Below the pieces are notes generated by a model that saw only the letters and a list, made by a program, of their open reading frames with translations, had not been told where the DNA came from and searched no databases. From Parcubacteria group bacterium CG1_02_44_31 (GTDB lineage: Bacteria > Patescibacteriota > Minisyncoccia > UBA6257 > Brennerbacteraceae), in NCBI GenBank assembly GCA_001872485.1, contig MNWK01000016.1, forward strand, positions 1 to 32,889: a stretch of 32,889 nucleotides of DNA. Direction: 5' to 3'. Below, piece after piece: positions 18,236-26,859 of the stretch; the first letter of the stretch is position 1, and every line of letters begins with the position of its first letter. Made by a program: the position numbers and the translations under genes.

Positions 18236-18862
18236 ATGATAACACAGTGGATTTCAGGTTTTTACATCGTGTTCCAGCATTGGGGGCTTGTGGGTATTTT
18301 TATTTCCATGTTTTTGGAAAATATTGCGTTTCCGCTTCCGATTGAAATAGGATATTTATCTGGCGCGTATATGATTGAGAAAGGCATCCATTCGTATTGG
18401 CTTGTGATGGTTGTTTTAACCGCTGGCCATATGTTCGGCGCTGCAACAGCGTACGCAGCGGGCAAGTACGGTAGACATTGGCTTGAATACAGGTTGAGGA
18501 ATAATGTTTCGTTTGCGGCAATTGAGCAAAAAATCCATTATTGGTATGAAAAATACGGGGATTATACCGCATTCGGCGTGAGGTTTTTCGGATATGTGCG
18601 GTTGTTTTCTTCGTATATTGCGGGTTTGGCTGAATACAATTTTTGGCGGTTTATTATATTCACAACCGCGGGTTCTTTGTTATTTAATATGCTTGGCATT
18701 TCTGCGTCAAAGGTTTTGATGGATGTATGGAGCGTGTACGCGTCGCTTCATATCTATATCGTGCTTGGTTTGAGTATTTCATTTTTCGTATGTATCGGAT
18801 GGGGAATCATACAAAAAAGAAAGCGCGCACCTTCGCACAATCAGCATCCTGTTTCCGAATGA
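18236..18862 (+). CDS. DedA family membrane protein
   Basis: 208 aa; FLENIAFPLPIEIGYLSGA, FGVRFFGYVRLFSSYIAGLAEYNFWRF, several TM helices. Confidence 0.88.
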   Translation: MITQWISGFYIVFQHWGLVGIFISMFLENIAFPLPIEIGYLSGAYMIEKGIHSYWLVMVVLTAGHMFGAATAYAAGKYGRHWLEYRLRNNVSFAAIEQKIHYWYEKYGDYTAFGVRFFGYVRLFSSYIAGLAEYNFWRFIIFTTAGSLLFNMLGISASKVLMDVWSVYASLHIYIVLGLSISFFVCIGWGIIQKRKRAPSHNQHPVSE

Positions 18863-18892
18863 GTAAAACCGATATTTTTTGTTTGGTTGTCT

Positions 18893-19003
18893 TTATCCCT
18901 TCAGCCAGAAGACCGTGGGCTTCTTTTCAAATCTTGGATCACGGATCTTGGATCATGAATCTTGGATCTTGAACAAATCCCAATTTCCAAACCCCAAAAC
19001 AGT
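18893..19003 (+). repeat. Composite repeat B copy 1 with heptamer array
   Basis: TTCAGCCAGAAGACCGTGGGCTTCTTTTCAAAT-(7-mers)-CTTGAACAAATCCCAATTTCCAAA...AAAACAGT; reverse complement occurs at 20461-20570 and 30475-30573. Confidence 0.85.
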
Positions 19004-19034
19004 GTCTTCGCAAGAACAAAGTTCTTGCGAAGAC
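19004..19034. repeat. Palindromic repeat A copy 2
   Basis: Identical 31-mer to 18089-18119. Confidence 0.9.
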
Positions 19035-19125
19035 GAGGACATTAAGTAATTTGGCGCTTGTTACGCGGATTGACTGTTTTTTGCGCAATGCGGTTCAGTT
19101 GAAAGGGAAAATCGTATTGGGCAAG

Positions 19126-19263
19126 CCCTGTAGTAGAAATGCGACAGAATTTTATGCCGTATTTCTGATTTTATTTTATCAACAATGTAATCAATTCTTT
19201 ACAGTTTATACGTGTTTATTTATTAAATTCTCTTGTTAAGGCAGTCGCATTCTCACTACGGGG
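19126..19263 (-). mobile_element. MITE-like element D2, flanked by CAAG
   Basis: CAAG|CCCTGTAGTAGAAATGCGACAGAATTTTATGCCGTATTTCTG...TTGTTAAGGCAGTCGCATTCTCACTACGGGG|CAAG; reverse orientation to D1. Confidence 0.8.
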
Positions 19264-19631
19264 CAAGCGTTTTTTCAAAAGGAGAAAGCATAGGTTATGT
19301 TTTTTCAGTTATCGTATGGTACAATGAGGTGTGGGAATTATCAGCGTTGTTTACTTTTTCAAAAAGGAAAATACCTGGATTTCTTACATGTTACAATAGC
19401 ATGCATGAAGAAATTTGATTTGTCTGTATTTGGGACGATCGTTCAAAATAGGGATAAATCAAATATTATTAATAAACCATCCGAATATAACAAAAATGCA
19501 AAAAAGGGTGAACAGATAATAAAGTATTGAAATAGTTCGCTGGTTCAAAACCGTGCCCGTTCGCTACCCGAAGCGTTTCCGAAACCAACTTCCTCATTTT
19601 AAAGTGTAAACAACGATAAGAAATCTTACAA

Positions 19632-20306
19632 ATGAAGCATATGCATATGCAAAAAAACCTGATGAAAAAAATCGCTTTATGGGGAGGAGGAATACTTGCC
19701 ATAGGCGCCATATTTGGGTTTTTATGGTGGTCATATACCCAATCAAATCCCGAATCTGAAAACATTACCCCGATTTCCCAATCTGATTGGATACGCGGAA
19801 ATCAGAACGCGCCGGTGCGCATTATTGTATACAGCGATTTCCAGTGTCCAGCGTGCAAATATTACGCATCGTTTATGGATAGAATCGTATCGGATGAAGG
19901 AACAAATGTGGCATTGGTGTATCGGAATTTTCCGTTATATCAAAATCATCCGTATACGTTGGCTGCAAGTTTCGCGGCAGAAGCAGCTGGTAAGCAAGGA
20001 AAGTTTTGGGATATGCACGCGATGTTATTTACAAAGCAAGATGAATGGCTGCAAAGCAAAAACATCGATGAAGCGCAGGGATTTTTCAAATCGTATGCGA
20101 AAACGTTGAAACTGGACGTAAATCAATTCTCCCAAGATATGGCATCCAGAGATATTATGGATAAAGTGTTTGCGCAATATCAAATGGGGATACATGACCA
20201 TGTCCAGTGGACGCCAACGATTTTTATTAATAGCACGCGCATTCAAAATCCGCAGTCGTATGACGCGTTTAAGGCATTAGTTGACCAAGCATTGCATGCT
20301 AGGTAG
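19632..20306 (+). CDS. DsbA/thioredoxin-like thiol-disulfide oxidoreductase, membrane anchored
   Basis: N-terminal TM; YSDFQCPACKYY active site; VALVYRNFPL; WTPTIFIN cis-Pro region. Confidence 0.93.
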   Translation: MKHMHMQKNLMKKIALWGGGILAIGAIFGFLWWSYTQSNPESENITPISQSDWIRGNQNAPVRIIVYSDFQCPACKYYASFMDRIVSDEGTNVALVYRNFPLYQNHPYTLAASFAAEAAGKQGKFWDMHAMLFTKQDEWLQSKNIDEAQGFFKSYAKTLKLDVNQFSQDMASRDIMDKVFAQYQMGIHDHVQWTPTIFINSTRIQNPQSYDAFKALVDQALHAR

Positions 20307-20318
20307 TGATCCCGTAAA

Positions 20319-20425
20319 ATGGAGTCCTCAGGGCGAAGCCCATTAATGTACGCTTTTCTTATTAATATAAAAAATCCTTCGGCCAGAGCCTGGTCCGCCT
20401 ATGGCGGAAAATTCTAAGCACTAAT
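20319..20425 (+). repeat. Intergenic repeat C copy 2
   Basis: Same orientation as 17978-18082. Confidence 0.85.
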
Positions 20426-20460
20426 TTCTAAATAATTTCAAAATTCAAATGTTCCGAATT

Positions 20461-20570
20461 CAAAACTGTTTTGTATTTTGGGTTTTGGAAATTGGAATTT
20501 GTTCAAGATCCATGATTCAAGATCCATGATTTGAAAAGAAGCCCACGGTCTTCTGGCTGAAGGGATAAAA
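20461..20570 (-). repeat. Composite repeat B copy 2
   Basis: AAACTGTTTTGTATTTTGGGTTTTGGAAATTGGAATTTGTTCAAGATCCATGATTCAAGATCCATGATTTGAAAAGAAGCCCACGGTCTTCTGGCTGAA. Confidence 0.85.
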
Positions 20571-20670
20571 TATATGGAACACGAAAGGCAACCGACGACC
20601 ATAGAGATAAATAAACTTCAGCACCCTTGTTTATATTCAAAGATAATTAACGGGACTACTACGGGGCATG

Positions 20671-20839
20671 CCCTGTAGTGTCATGCCAGAGGCAGATCCG
20701 CCTTTGGCGGAAAAATGCGACTGCCTTAACAAAAGAATTTCATAAATAAATATATACAAACCAATGGGCATGAATTATATTGTTGATAAAATAAAACAAG
20801 AAATACGGCATTAAATTCTGTCGTATTTCTACTACAGGG
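20671..20839 (+). mobile_element. MITE-like element D3, flanked by CATG, with nested GATCCGCC palindrome
   Basis: CATG|CCCTGTAGTG...ATGCGACTGCCTTAACAAAAGAATT...CTACTACAGGG|CATG; about 31 nt longer than D2. Confidence 0.8.
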
Positions 20840-20840
20840 C

Positions 20841-21281
20841 ATGCGGCGAAATAATCTTTTTCCTTTTGTTGTTTTGGCTGCAAGTATAATCGGCATTGTT
20901 GATACTGCATATTTGTTTATGGGGGAATATGTATTTCATCGCGGGCCTGCGTGCGATTTTTGGGGATTTTCTTGCGATACGGTTATGAAAAGTTCATATA
21001 GCATGGTATGGGGCGTGCCGCTTGCTGTATGGGGATTGCTGTATTACGGTATTTTGTTTTTCGCGTGCATTGCATATTTTGACATGCGCAAATCTGTTTT
21101 CGTGCATTTCATTATGCTTGCTGTTGCATGGGGAATCGTATTTTCAGGTTGGCTTGTATATATTCAAGCAATGCGCCTCCATGCATGGTGTTTGTATTGT
21201 CTTATTTCAGAGGTATTAGCCGCGGTGATGGGTTTTGCGCTGTTGATTTCAATATACCCCGTGCGTATAAAGAAAAAATAA
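20841..21281 (+). CDS. Vitamin K epoxide reductase (VKOR) family protein
   Basis: 146 aa, several TM helices; ACDFWGFSCDTVMKSSYSMVWGVPLAVWGLLYYG; CLYC motif. Confidence 0.9.
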   Translation: MRRNNLFPFVVLAASIIGIVDTAYLFMGEYVFHRGPACDFWGFSCDTVMKSSYSMVWGVPLAVWGLLYYGILFFACIAYFDMRKSVFVHFIMLAVAWGIVFSGWLVYIQAMRLHAWCLYCLISEVLAAVMGFALLISIYPVRIKKK

Positions 21282-21296
21282 GTATAAATTATATAT

Positions 21297-22139
21297 ATGT
21301 TCGTCATCAAGGCAGACGGAAAACGGGAAATATTCCGGCCTCAGAAAATCATATCATCTCTCGCGCGCATCGGCGTTGACGAATCTACGGCTCGTTCTTT
21401 TGCAGAAGATATCAAAGGCGTTCATATCAGAGAGTTGCGCTCTGATGATATTTTTCGCAGAATTACCGAATTGTTGTACCAGTACAATCCGGTGTTTGCA
21501 GGAAAATACAATCTCCGCCGCGCCATTATGCAAATGGGGCCAACGGGATATCCGTTTGAAAAATATATTGCCGCGCTCTTAGGGTCGTACGGATATCAAA
21601 CTAAAACCAATCAAATGGTATGGGGCGCGTGCGTGCAATATGAAATTGATGTTGTTGTTGAACGCGATGGTGAAACATATGTGGTAGAATGCAAATACCA
21701 CAATACGCCCGGCGCGCGCTGCGATTTGAAAGTGGCGTTATACGTGTGGGCCCGTTTTTTGGACATCAAAGAAAAATGGGAACGCGGCCCCGGTAATCGC
21801 CAGGAATTTTATAATGGCTGGCTCGTGACCAACACGCGTTGCACCTCGGAAGCGATCAGATTCGCAGAATGCAAGGGCATGAAACTAACAAGTTGGGGGT
21901 ATCCGCAACACGAGAGTTTGGAAAAATTGATTGAACAAAAAGCGCTGTATCCGATGAATGTTTTTCCGTTTTTGAATAACGGTTGGCTGTATGCGCGTTT
22001 GGCTGAACATGGGTTGTATCTGCTGCGGGATATTGTGTCGTATACGACCATTGACCTTGCAAAAAAAACCGGCGCGCAGCAAAAAGACATATCATTGCTT
22101 CAAAAATACGCGCGAGGTTTGTGCGGGAACAACGAATAA
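21297..22139 (+). CDS. ATP-cone domain fused to Mrr-like restriction-endonuclease-fold domain
   Basis: N-term FVIKADGKREIFRPQKIISSLARIGVDES (ATP-cone); EIDVVVERDGETYVVECKYH (D-x(n)-ExK nuclease motif); VTNTRCTSEAIRFAECKGMKLTSW. Confidence 0.85.
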   Translation: MFVIKADGKREIFRPQKIISSLARIGVDESTARSFAEDIKGVHIRELRSDDIFRRITELLYQYNPVFAGKYNLRRAIMQMGPTGYPFEKYIAALLGSYGYQTKTNQMVWGACVQYEIDVVVERDGETYVVECKYHNTPGARCDLKVALYVWARFLDIKEKWERGPGNRQEFYNGWLVTNTRCTSEAIRFAECKGMKLTSWGYPQHESLEKLIEQKALYPMNVFPFLNNGWLYARLAEHGLYLLRDIVSYTTIDLAKKTGAQQKDISLLQKYARGLCGNNE

Positions 22140-22155
22140 ATTGTGTAAATTATTT

Positions 22156-23040
22156 ATGAACAGTTATACGCTTACATGCATGGGGGGCGGGGAGATGGGG
22201 GCGTGTTTGGCAAATGTGTTCAAGCATAGCGGACATTCCGTGTATGTATGGGACATTGACCCTGCAAAACGCAGTACTGAAAAAAATGTAAAGAAAATCG
22301 TTTCCGAAAGCGCTGCTGTTTTTATCACTACGCCATCGTGGACGGTTGCAACTGTCTTGCGCGATATCCGCGACCATATGCGTCCAAACGGGTATGTCAT
22401 TTGCCTGTCAAAAGGAATGACTGATGACGGAAAGACGATGTATCATATGATGAATGAAATGCTTCGTAATCCGCATGGGATTTTGGCTGGTCCTATGATT
22501 GCAGAGGAAATTAATGCTGGAAAAAGCGCGTACGGCGTTATCGCGGGCAATGACGACGTGTGCCGTTTTGCATTTGATGTTTTTGAAAAAAGCGCAATCC
22601 GTATGGAATCAGAACACGATATGGAAAGCGTGGCATATGCAAGCGTGTTGAAAAATATCTATGCCATTATAGCCGGGATGATTGAAGGTTGGGAATTGGG
22701 CGATAACGCGCGAGGATATGTTATGGCAAAAATTTTAAACGAGTGGGATGCGTTGTCAGATGCCATCGGCATAAATAAAAAAGTATTGTGTGGAACCGCA
22801 GGAGAAGGAGATTTTATCGCTACAAGCATCAGCAACTATTCCCGCAATCGCATGATGGGTGAATTATTTGCGAAAAATAGCGTCGTAACTCAACAAAGCG
22901 AAGGCATACGGTCCTTGACGGGCATGGTTCGGTTGCTGAAAGAACGAAATATTCCGACGCCGCGGATTCTTGCAGCTTTATATAATGTGTTTGTGCACCA
23001 ACAGTCGCCAAGCGAATTGCGCGGCGCTTTAAATGTATAA
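22156..23040 (+). CDS. gpsA: NAD(P)-dependent glycerol-3-phosphate dehydrogenase
   Basis: GGGEMGACLANVFKHSGHSVYVWD; VICLSKGM; ASVLKNIYAIIAGMIEG; GEGDFIATSISNYSRNRMMG. ATG at 22156 preferred over track start. Confidence 0.88.
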   Translation: MNSYTLTCMGGGEMGACLANVFKHSGHSVYVWDIDPAKRSTEKNVKKIVSESAAVFITTPSWTVATVLRDIRDHMRPNGYVICLSKGMTDDGKTMYHMMNEMLRNPHGILAGPMIAEEINAGKSAYGVIAGNDDVCRFAFDVFEKSAIRMESEHDMESVAYASVLKNIYAIIAGMIEGWELGDNARGYVMAKILNEWDALSDAIGINKKVLCGTAGEGDFIATSISNYSRNRMMGELFAKNSVVTQQSEGIRSLTGMVRLLKERNIPTPRILAALYNVFVHQQSPSELRGALNV

Positions 23041-23046
23041 AAAGCA

Positions 23047-24381
23047 ATGATTATTCAAAACACAAGGCAGCTGGGGCAAACGCCTGAGCGCAGGATTGCT
23101 CTGCGGATTTTGGAATCCGGATACCGGGCAATTGATACGCAAACGGTTTTGCAAAAATCTATCTTTTTAAAAGGCGCCATTTTGCATGTGCAGAATGAAC
23201 GAATTGATTGTTCCGCATACCGCCGCATTGGCATTATTGGCATTGGGAAATGCGCGTATGAAGCCGGAGCATATATGGAAAAAATTCTGGGTAAAAGGAT
23301 ATACGGCGGTTTGATTCTTGATATGGTGCAAGGAAAGTTAAAATTCTTGAAAAGTAAAAAAGGAACGCATCCGTTGCCTTCAGCGCGCAATATCGGATTT
23401 GCAAAACAAATTGTCGCATTTACAAAAAGCCTTGACCCTCAAAAAGATTTGCTTATAGCGTTCGTATCAGGGGGTGGTTCAAGTTTGTTTTTTATTCCTG
23501 AAAACATTGACAAGAGAGATTTTATTCAATTGACTCGTAATTTGCAAAAAGGCGGGGCAGATATTTATGAATTAAACTGCGTGCGAAAACACTTGTCCGC
23601 AGTGCAGGGAGGAAAATTCGCGCGCATGCTGTATCCGCTCCCTATATGCGTTTTGTATTTTTCCGATGTTGTCGGAAATGACCCGAACGTTATTGCGTCC
23701 GGTCCTTTGTATCAAGATAATACGTCAAATGCAGATGCGCGGCGTATTTTGAGAAAATACGGATTATGGAATGCATATAAAAATAAAGTGAGATATTTTG
23801 GCGAAACGCCTAAGCAGAAAAAATATTTTACGCATGTATCACAGCATGTTGTGTTGACGAATACGACAGCCTTACGCGCAATGGCGCAAGAAGCGAAAAA
23901 AGTAAGATTGCGTCCGCGCATCGTTGATGCACGGTTTCACGGAGACGCAAATAGGGCATATGCGACGATGAAACGTATGTCTCAAAAAGATACAAAGGCG
24001 GATGTATATATTGCGGGTGGAGAAACAATTGTCCATGTTATAGGAAATGGGAAAGGGGGGAGAAATCAGCAAGCCGTCCTTGCCGCGCTTGATAAAATAA
24101 AAAAGAACGAATTGTTTATTTCCGCAGCTTCGGATGGTATTGATAATACGCCATATGCCGGCGCCATTGCAGACCTGTTGACAAGGGAACACGCGCGAAA
24201 ACTTGGGTTGGACTCGCATGTGTATGTGCGTAACAATAACTCGTATGCTTTTTTTTCAAAAACAAAAGATTATATCAAAACGGGTAAAACCGGAAGCAAC
24301 GTCGCTGATTTGATGATATTGTATAAAACTCCACGCGCTTACGCCACGGTATCTTCTCCGGCGGATAAAACAAAAAAATAA
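23047..24381 (+). CDS. Glycerate 2-kinase (MOFRL/DUF4147 type)
   Basis: IGIIGIGKCAYEAGAYMEKIL; KGTHPLPSARN; LIAFVSGGGSSLFF; SDVVGNDPNVIASGPLYQD; AASDGIDNTPYAGAI. Confidence 0.88.
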   Translation: MIIQNTRQLGQTPERRIALRILESGYRAIDTQTVLQKSIFLKGAILHVQNERIDCSAYRRIGIIGIGKCAYEAGAYMEKILGKRIYGGLILDMVQGKLKFLKSKKGTHPLPSARNIGFAKQIVAFTKSLDPQKDLLIAFVSGGGSSLFFIPENIDKRDFIQLTRNLQKGGADIYELNCVRKHLSAVQGGKFARMLYPLPICVLYFSDVVGNDPNVIASGPLYQDNTSNADARRILRKYGLWNAYKNKVRYFGETPKQKKYFTHVSQHVVLTNTTALRAMAQEAKKVRLRPRIVDARFHGDANRAYATMKRMSQKDTKADVYIAGGETIVHVIGNGKGGRNQQAVLAALDKIKKNELFISAASDGIDNTPYAGAIADLLTREHARKLGLDSHVYVRNNNSYAFFSKTKDYIKTGKTGSNVADLMILYKTPRAYATVSSPADKTKK

Positions 24382-24395
24382 AAGTATATACGCAT

Positions 24396-26855
24396 ATGAC
24401 AAAAACAAAATTGATTTATTGGTTTCAGGAAGTATCCATTAAAGATGTGCCGCTTGTTGGAGGGAAGAATGCCGCGTTGGGCGAAATGTATTCTGAACTA
24501 ACGCCGCTGGGTGTTCGAATTCCCAATGGGTTTGCCATTAGTGCTGACGCATATCGGTATTTTTTAGAAACAAACGGGTTTGACCGTAAAATCAAACAGA
24601 TTTTACAAGGCATCAATACGCACAATATTGCCGATTTGGCGCGCCGGGGTAAACTCATTCGTGATTTGATTGTATCCGGAAAATTTCCGCTTGATTTGGG
24701 AAAACAGATTATCGCGTCGTACAACGAGCTTTCAAAGTTTTATAAAACGCAAAACGTGGATGTTGCGGTGCGTTCGTCAGCAACTGCAGAGGATTTGCCC
24801 GGGGCAAGTTTTGCCGGACAGCAAGAGACATTTTTGAATATTCGCGGGGCAAAACAACTGATGATAGCAGTGCGAAAATGTTTTGCATCGTTGTTTACTG
24901 ATAGAGCCATTTCGTATCGCGTTGATAAGGGATTTTCCGTCAAAGGCGGATCCGCCTCTGGCGGAAATCCGTCCAAAATTGCGCTTTCGGTTGGCATCCA
25001 AAAAATGGTTCGTTCGGATAAGTCATGTTCTGGCGTTGCGTTTACGATTGATACCGAAACTGGTTTTGATAAAGTTATCAGTATTACGGGCATATACGGA
25101 TTGGGCGAATTGATTGTGCAGGGCGCGGTGATTCCTGACGAATTCATCGTGTTTAAACCGTCGCTTGAAAAGGGGTTTTATCCCATTATTTCTCATGCAT
25201 TGGGAAAGAAAAATATAAAGCTTGTATACAGCTCCGGGCAAAAATCAACCAAGACCGTTCCGGTTTCAAAAAAAGACAAAAATGTATTCGTACTTCTGGA
25301 CAAAGAAATCCGTGAACTTGCCGTGCAGTGTCTCAAAATTGAACAGCATTTTTCCAAAAAGCACAAAAAATATACGCCCATGGATATTGAATGGGCAAAA
25401 GACGGCGTCACCAATCAGCTCTTTATCGTGCAGGCGCGGCCCGAAACAATTCACGCGGGTAAAAAAGAAATTGTGTATGAAGAATATGCCTTGCGCGTAA
25501 AACCTGGCAGCCCGATTCTTGTCGGGATTGCGGTCGGAACGAAAATTGCGAACGGTACGGTTCGGGTGATTAAAAATGTCAAGGACATTGCCACATTTAA
25601 AAAAGGCGAAATTCTCGTTACTGAAATTACCGACCCTGATTGGGAACCCGTGATGAAAATCGCTTCTGCGATTGTGACGGATAAGGGCGGGCGGACAAGC
25701 CACGCCGCGATTGTGAGCCGCGAACTTGGCGTTCCGTGTATGGTCGGAACGGGCAATGCGACTCGTTTGCTTAAAACAGGAGACGACATCACAATTGATT
25801 GTTCTTCAGGAGAAATTGGAAAAATTTACCGCACGCTTTTGCCTTTTCGCGTGATGCGTCATTCATTGAAGCATTTGCCTAATCCGGGAGTCAAAATTGC
25901 GTTAAACATCGGGTCGCCCGATGAAGCATTCCGATACCACGCGTTGCCTGTGTCAGGCGTCGGATTAGGGCGTCTTGAATTTATCATTGCGTCGCATATT
26001 CGCATTCATCCAAAAGCCTTATTGGATTATGCAAAATTGAAAAAGGGGTTGGTAAAAATTCCATACCACCCTCAATCGGAAATCGCTTCTTTTGTGCGTA
26101 AAATTGATGCGTTAACCAAAGGATACGAGGATAAAACTCAATATTATGTGGATAAATTGAGCGAAGGCATTGCAAAAATCGCGGCAACATTTTATCCGTA
26201 TGATGCTATTATCAGGTTTTCTGATTTCAAAACCAATGAATATGAAACATTAATCGCTGGAGTATTATACGAGCCGCATGAGGAAAATCCTATGATAGGG
26301 TGGCGCGGAGCGTCGCGATATTATGACCCGAAGTTCGCTGATGCGTTTGCGCTTGAATGCAAGGCAATTGCCCGTGTCAGAAACGAGATGGGGTTTTCAA
26401 ACGTGATCCCCATGGTTCCGGTATGCCGTACGCCCGAAGAAGGGAAAAAAGTGCTTGCCCTTATTCGCAAAAGCGGCATTAAAAATTGCAAAGTGTATGT
26501 GATGGCGGAAATTCCATCAAATATTTTGCTTGCTGACGAGTTTTTGAAAATATTCGACGGCATGTCTATTGGGTCAAATGATTTGACTCAAATGATTATG
26601 GGGCTTGACCGAGATTCGGGCATTGTGTCGCATATCGCAAATGAAAAAAACAAAGCAGTCAAAATCATGATTGCTCAAGTTATCAAGGTGTGCAATGACC
26701 GAAAGAAATATGTGGGAATTTGCGGTCAGGCGCCGAGCGATTATCCGGAATTCGCGCTGTTTTTGAAAAAAGCCGGCATTCAGGCAATCAGTTTGAACCC
26801 TGACTCGGTAATCAAAACAATTATGACGCTGGGCAAAAAAAGCGTCGAAACGTAA
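24396..26855 (+). CDS. ppsA: Phosphoenolpyruvate synthase
   Basis: VPLVGGKNAALGEMY; VRSSATAEDLPGASFAGQQETFLN; GGRTSHAAIVSRELGVPCMVGTGNAT; SIGSNDLTQMIMGLDRDS; CGQAPSDYPEF. Confidence 0.95.
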   Translation: MTKTKLIYWFQEVSIKDVPLVGGKNAALGEMYSELTPLGVRIPNGFAISADAYRYFLETNGFDRKIKQILQGINTHNIADLARRGKLIRDLIVSGKFPLDLGKQIIASYNELSKFYKTQNVDVAVRSSATAEDLPGASFAGQQETFLNIRGAKQLMIAVRKCFASLFTDRAISYRVDKGFSVKGGSASGGNPSKIALSVGIQKMVRSDKSCSGVAFTIDTETGFDKVISITGIYGLGELIVQGAVIPDEFIVFKPSLEKGFYPIISHALGKKNIKLVYSSGQKSTKTVPVSKKDKNVFVLLDKEIRELAVQCLKIEQHFSKKHKKYTPMDIEWAKDGVTNQLFIVQARPETIHAGKKEIVYEEYALRVKPGSPILVGIAVGTKIANGTVRVIKNVKDIATFKKGEILVTEITDPDWEPVMKIASAIVTDKGGRTSHAAIVSRELGVPCMVGTGNATRLLKTGDDITIDCSSGEIGKIYRTLLPFRVMRHSLKHLPNPGVKIALNIGSPDEAFRYHALPVSGVGLGRLEFIIASHIRIHPKALLDYAKLKKGLVKIPYHPQSEIASFVRKIDALTKGYEDKTQYYVDKLSEGIAKIAATFYPYDAIIRFSDFKTNEYETLIAGVLYEPHEENPMIGWRGASRYYDPKFADAFALECKAIARVRNEMGFSNVIPMVPVCRTPEEGKKVLALIRKSGIKNCKVYVMAEIPSNILLADEFLKIFDGMSIGSNDLTQMIMGLDRDSGIVSHIANEKNKAVKIMIAQVIKVCNDRKKYVGICGQAPSDYPEFALFLKKAGIQAISLNPDSVIKTIMTLGKKSVET
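24931..24969. repeat. In-frame palindrome inside ppsA centred on GGATCC
   Basis: GATTTTCCGTCAAAGGCGGA/TCCGCCTCTGGCGGAAATC; core matches the repeat in C1, C2 and D3. Confidence 0.65.
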
Positions 26856-26859
26856 AGCT

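Noticed and set aside
19051-19239. 62-aa plus-strand ORF
   Set aside because: Half of it is element D2 sequence; no family recognised, probably not a gene.
19297-19530. 77-aa plus-strand ORF between D2 and dsbA
   Set aside because: No recognisable domain or clear ribosome-binding context; could be decayed sequence, not supportable as a CDS.
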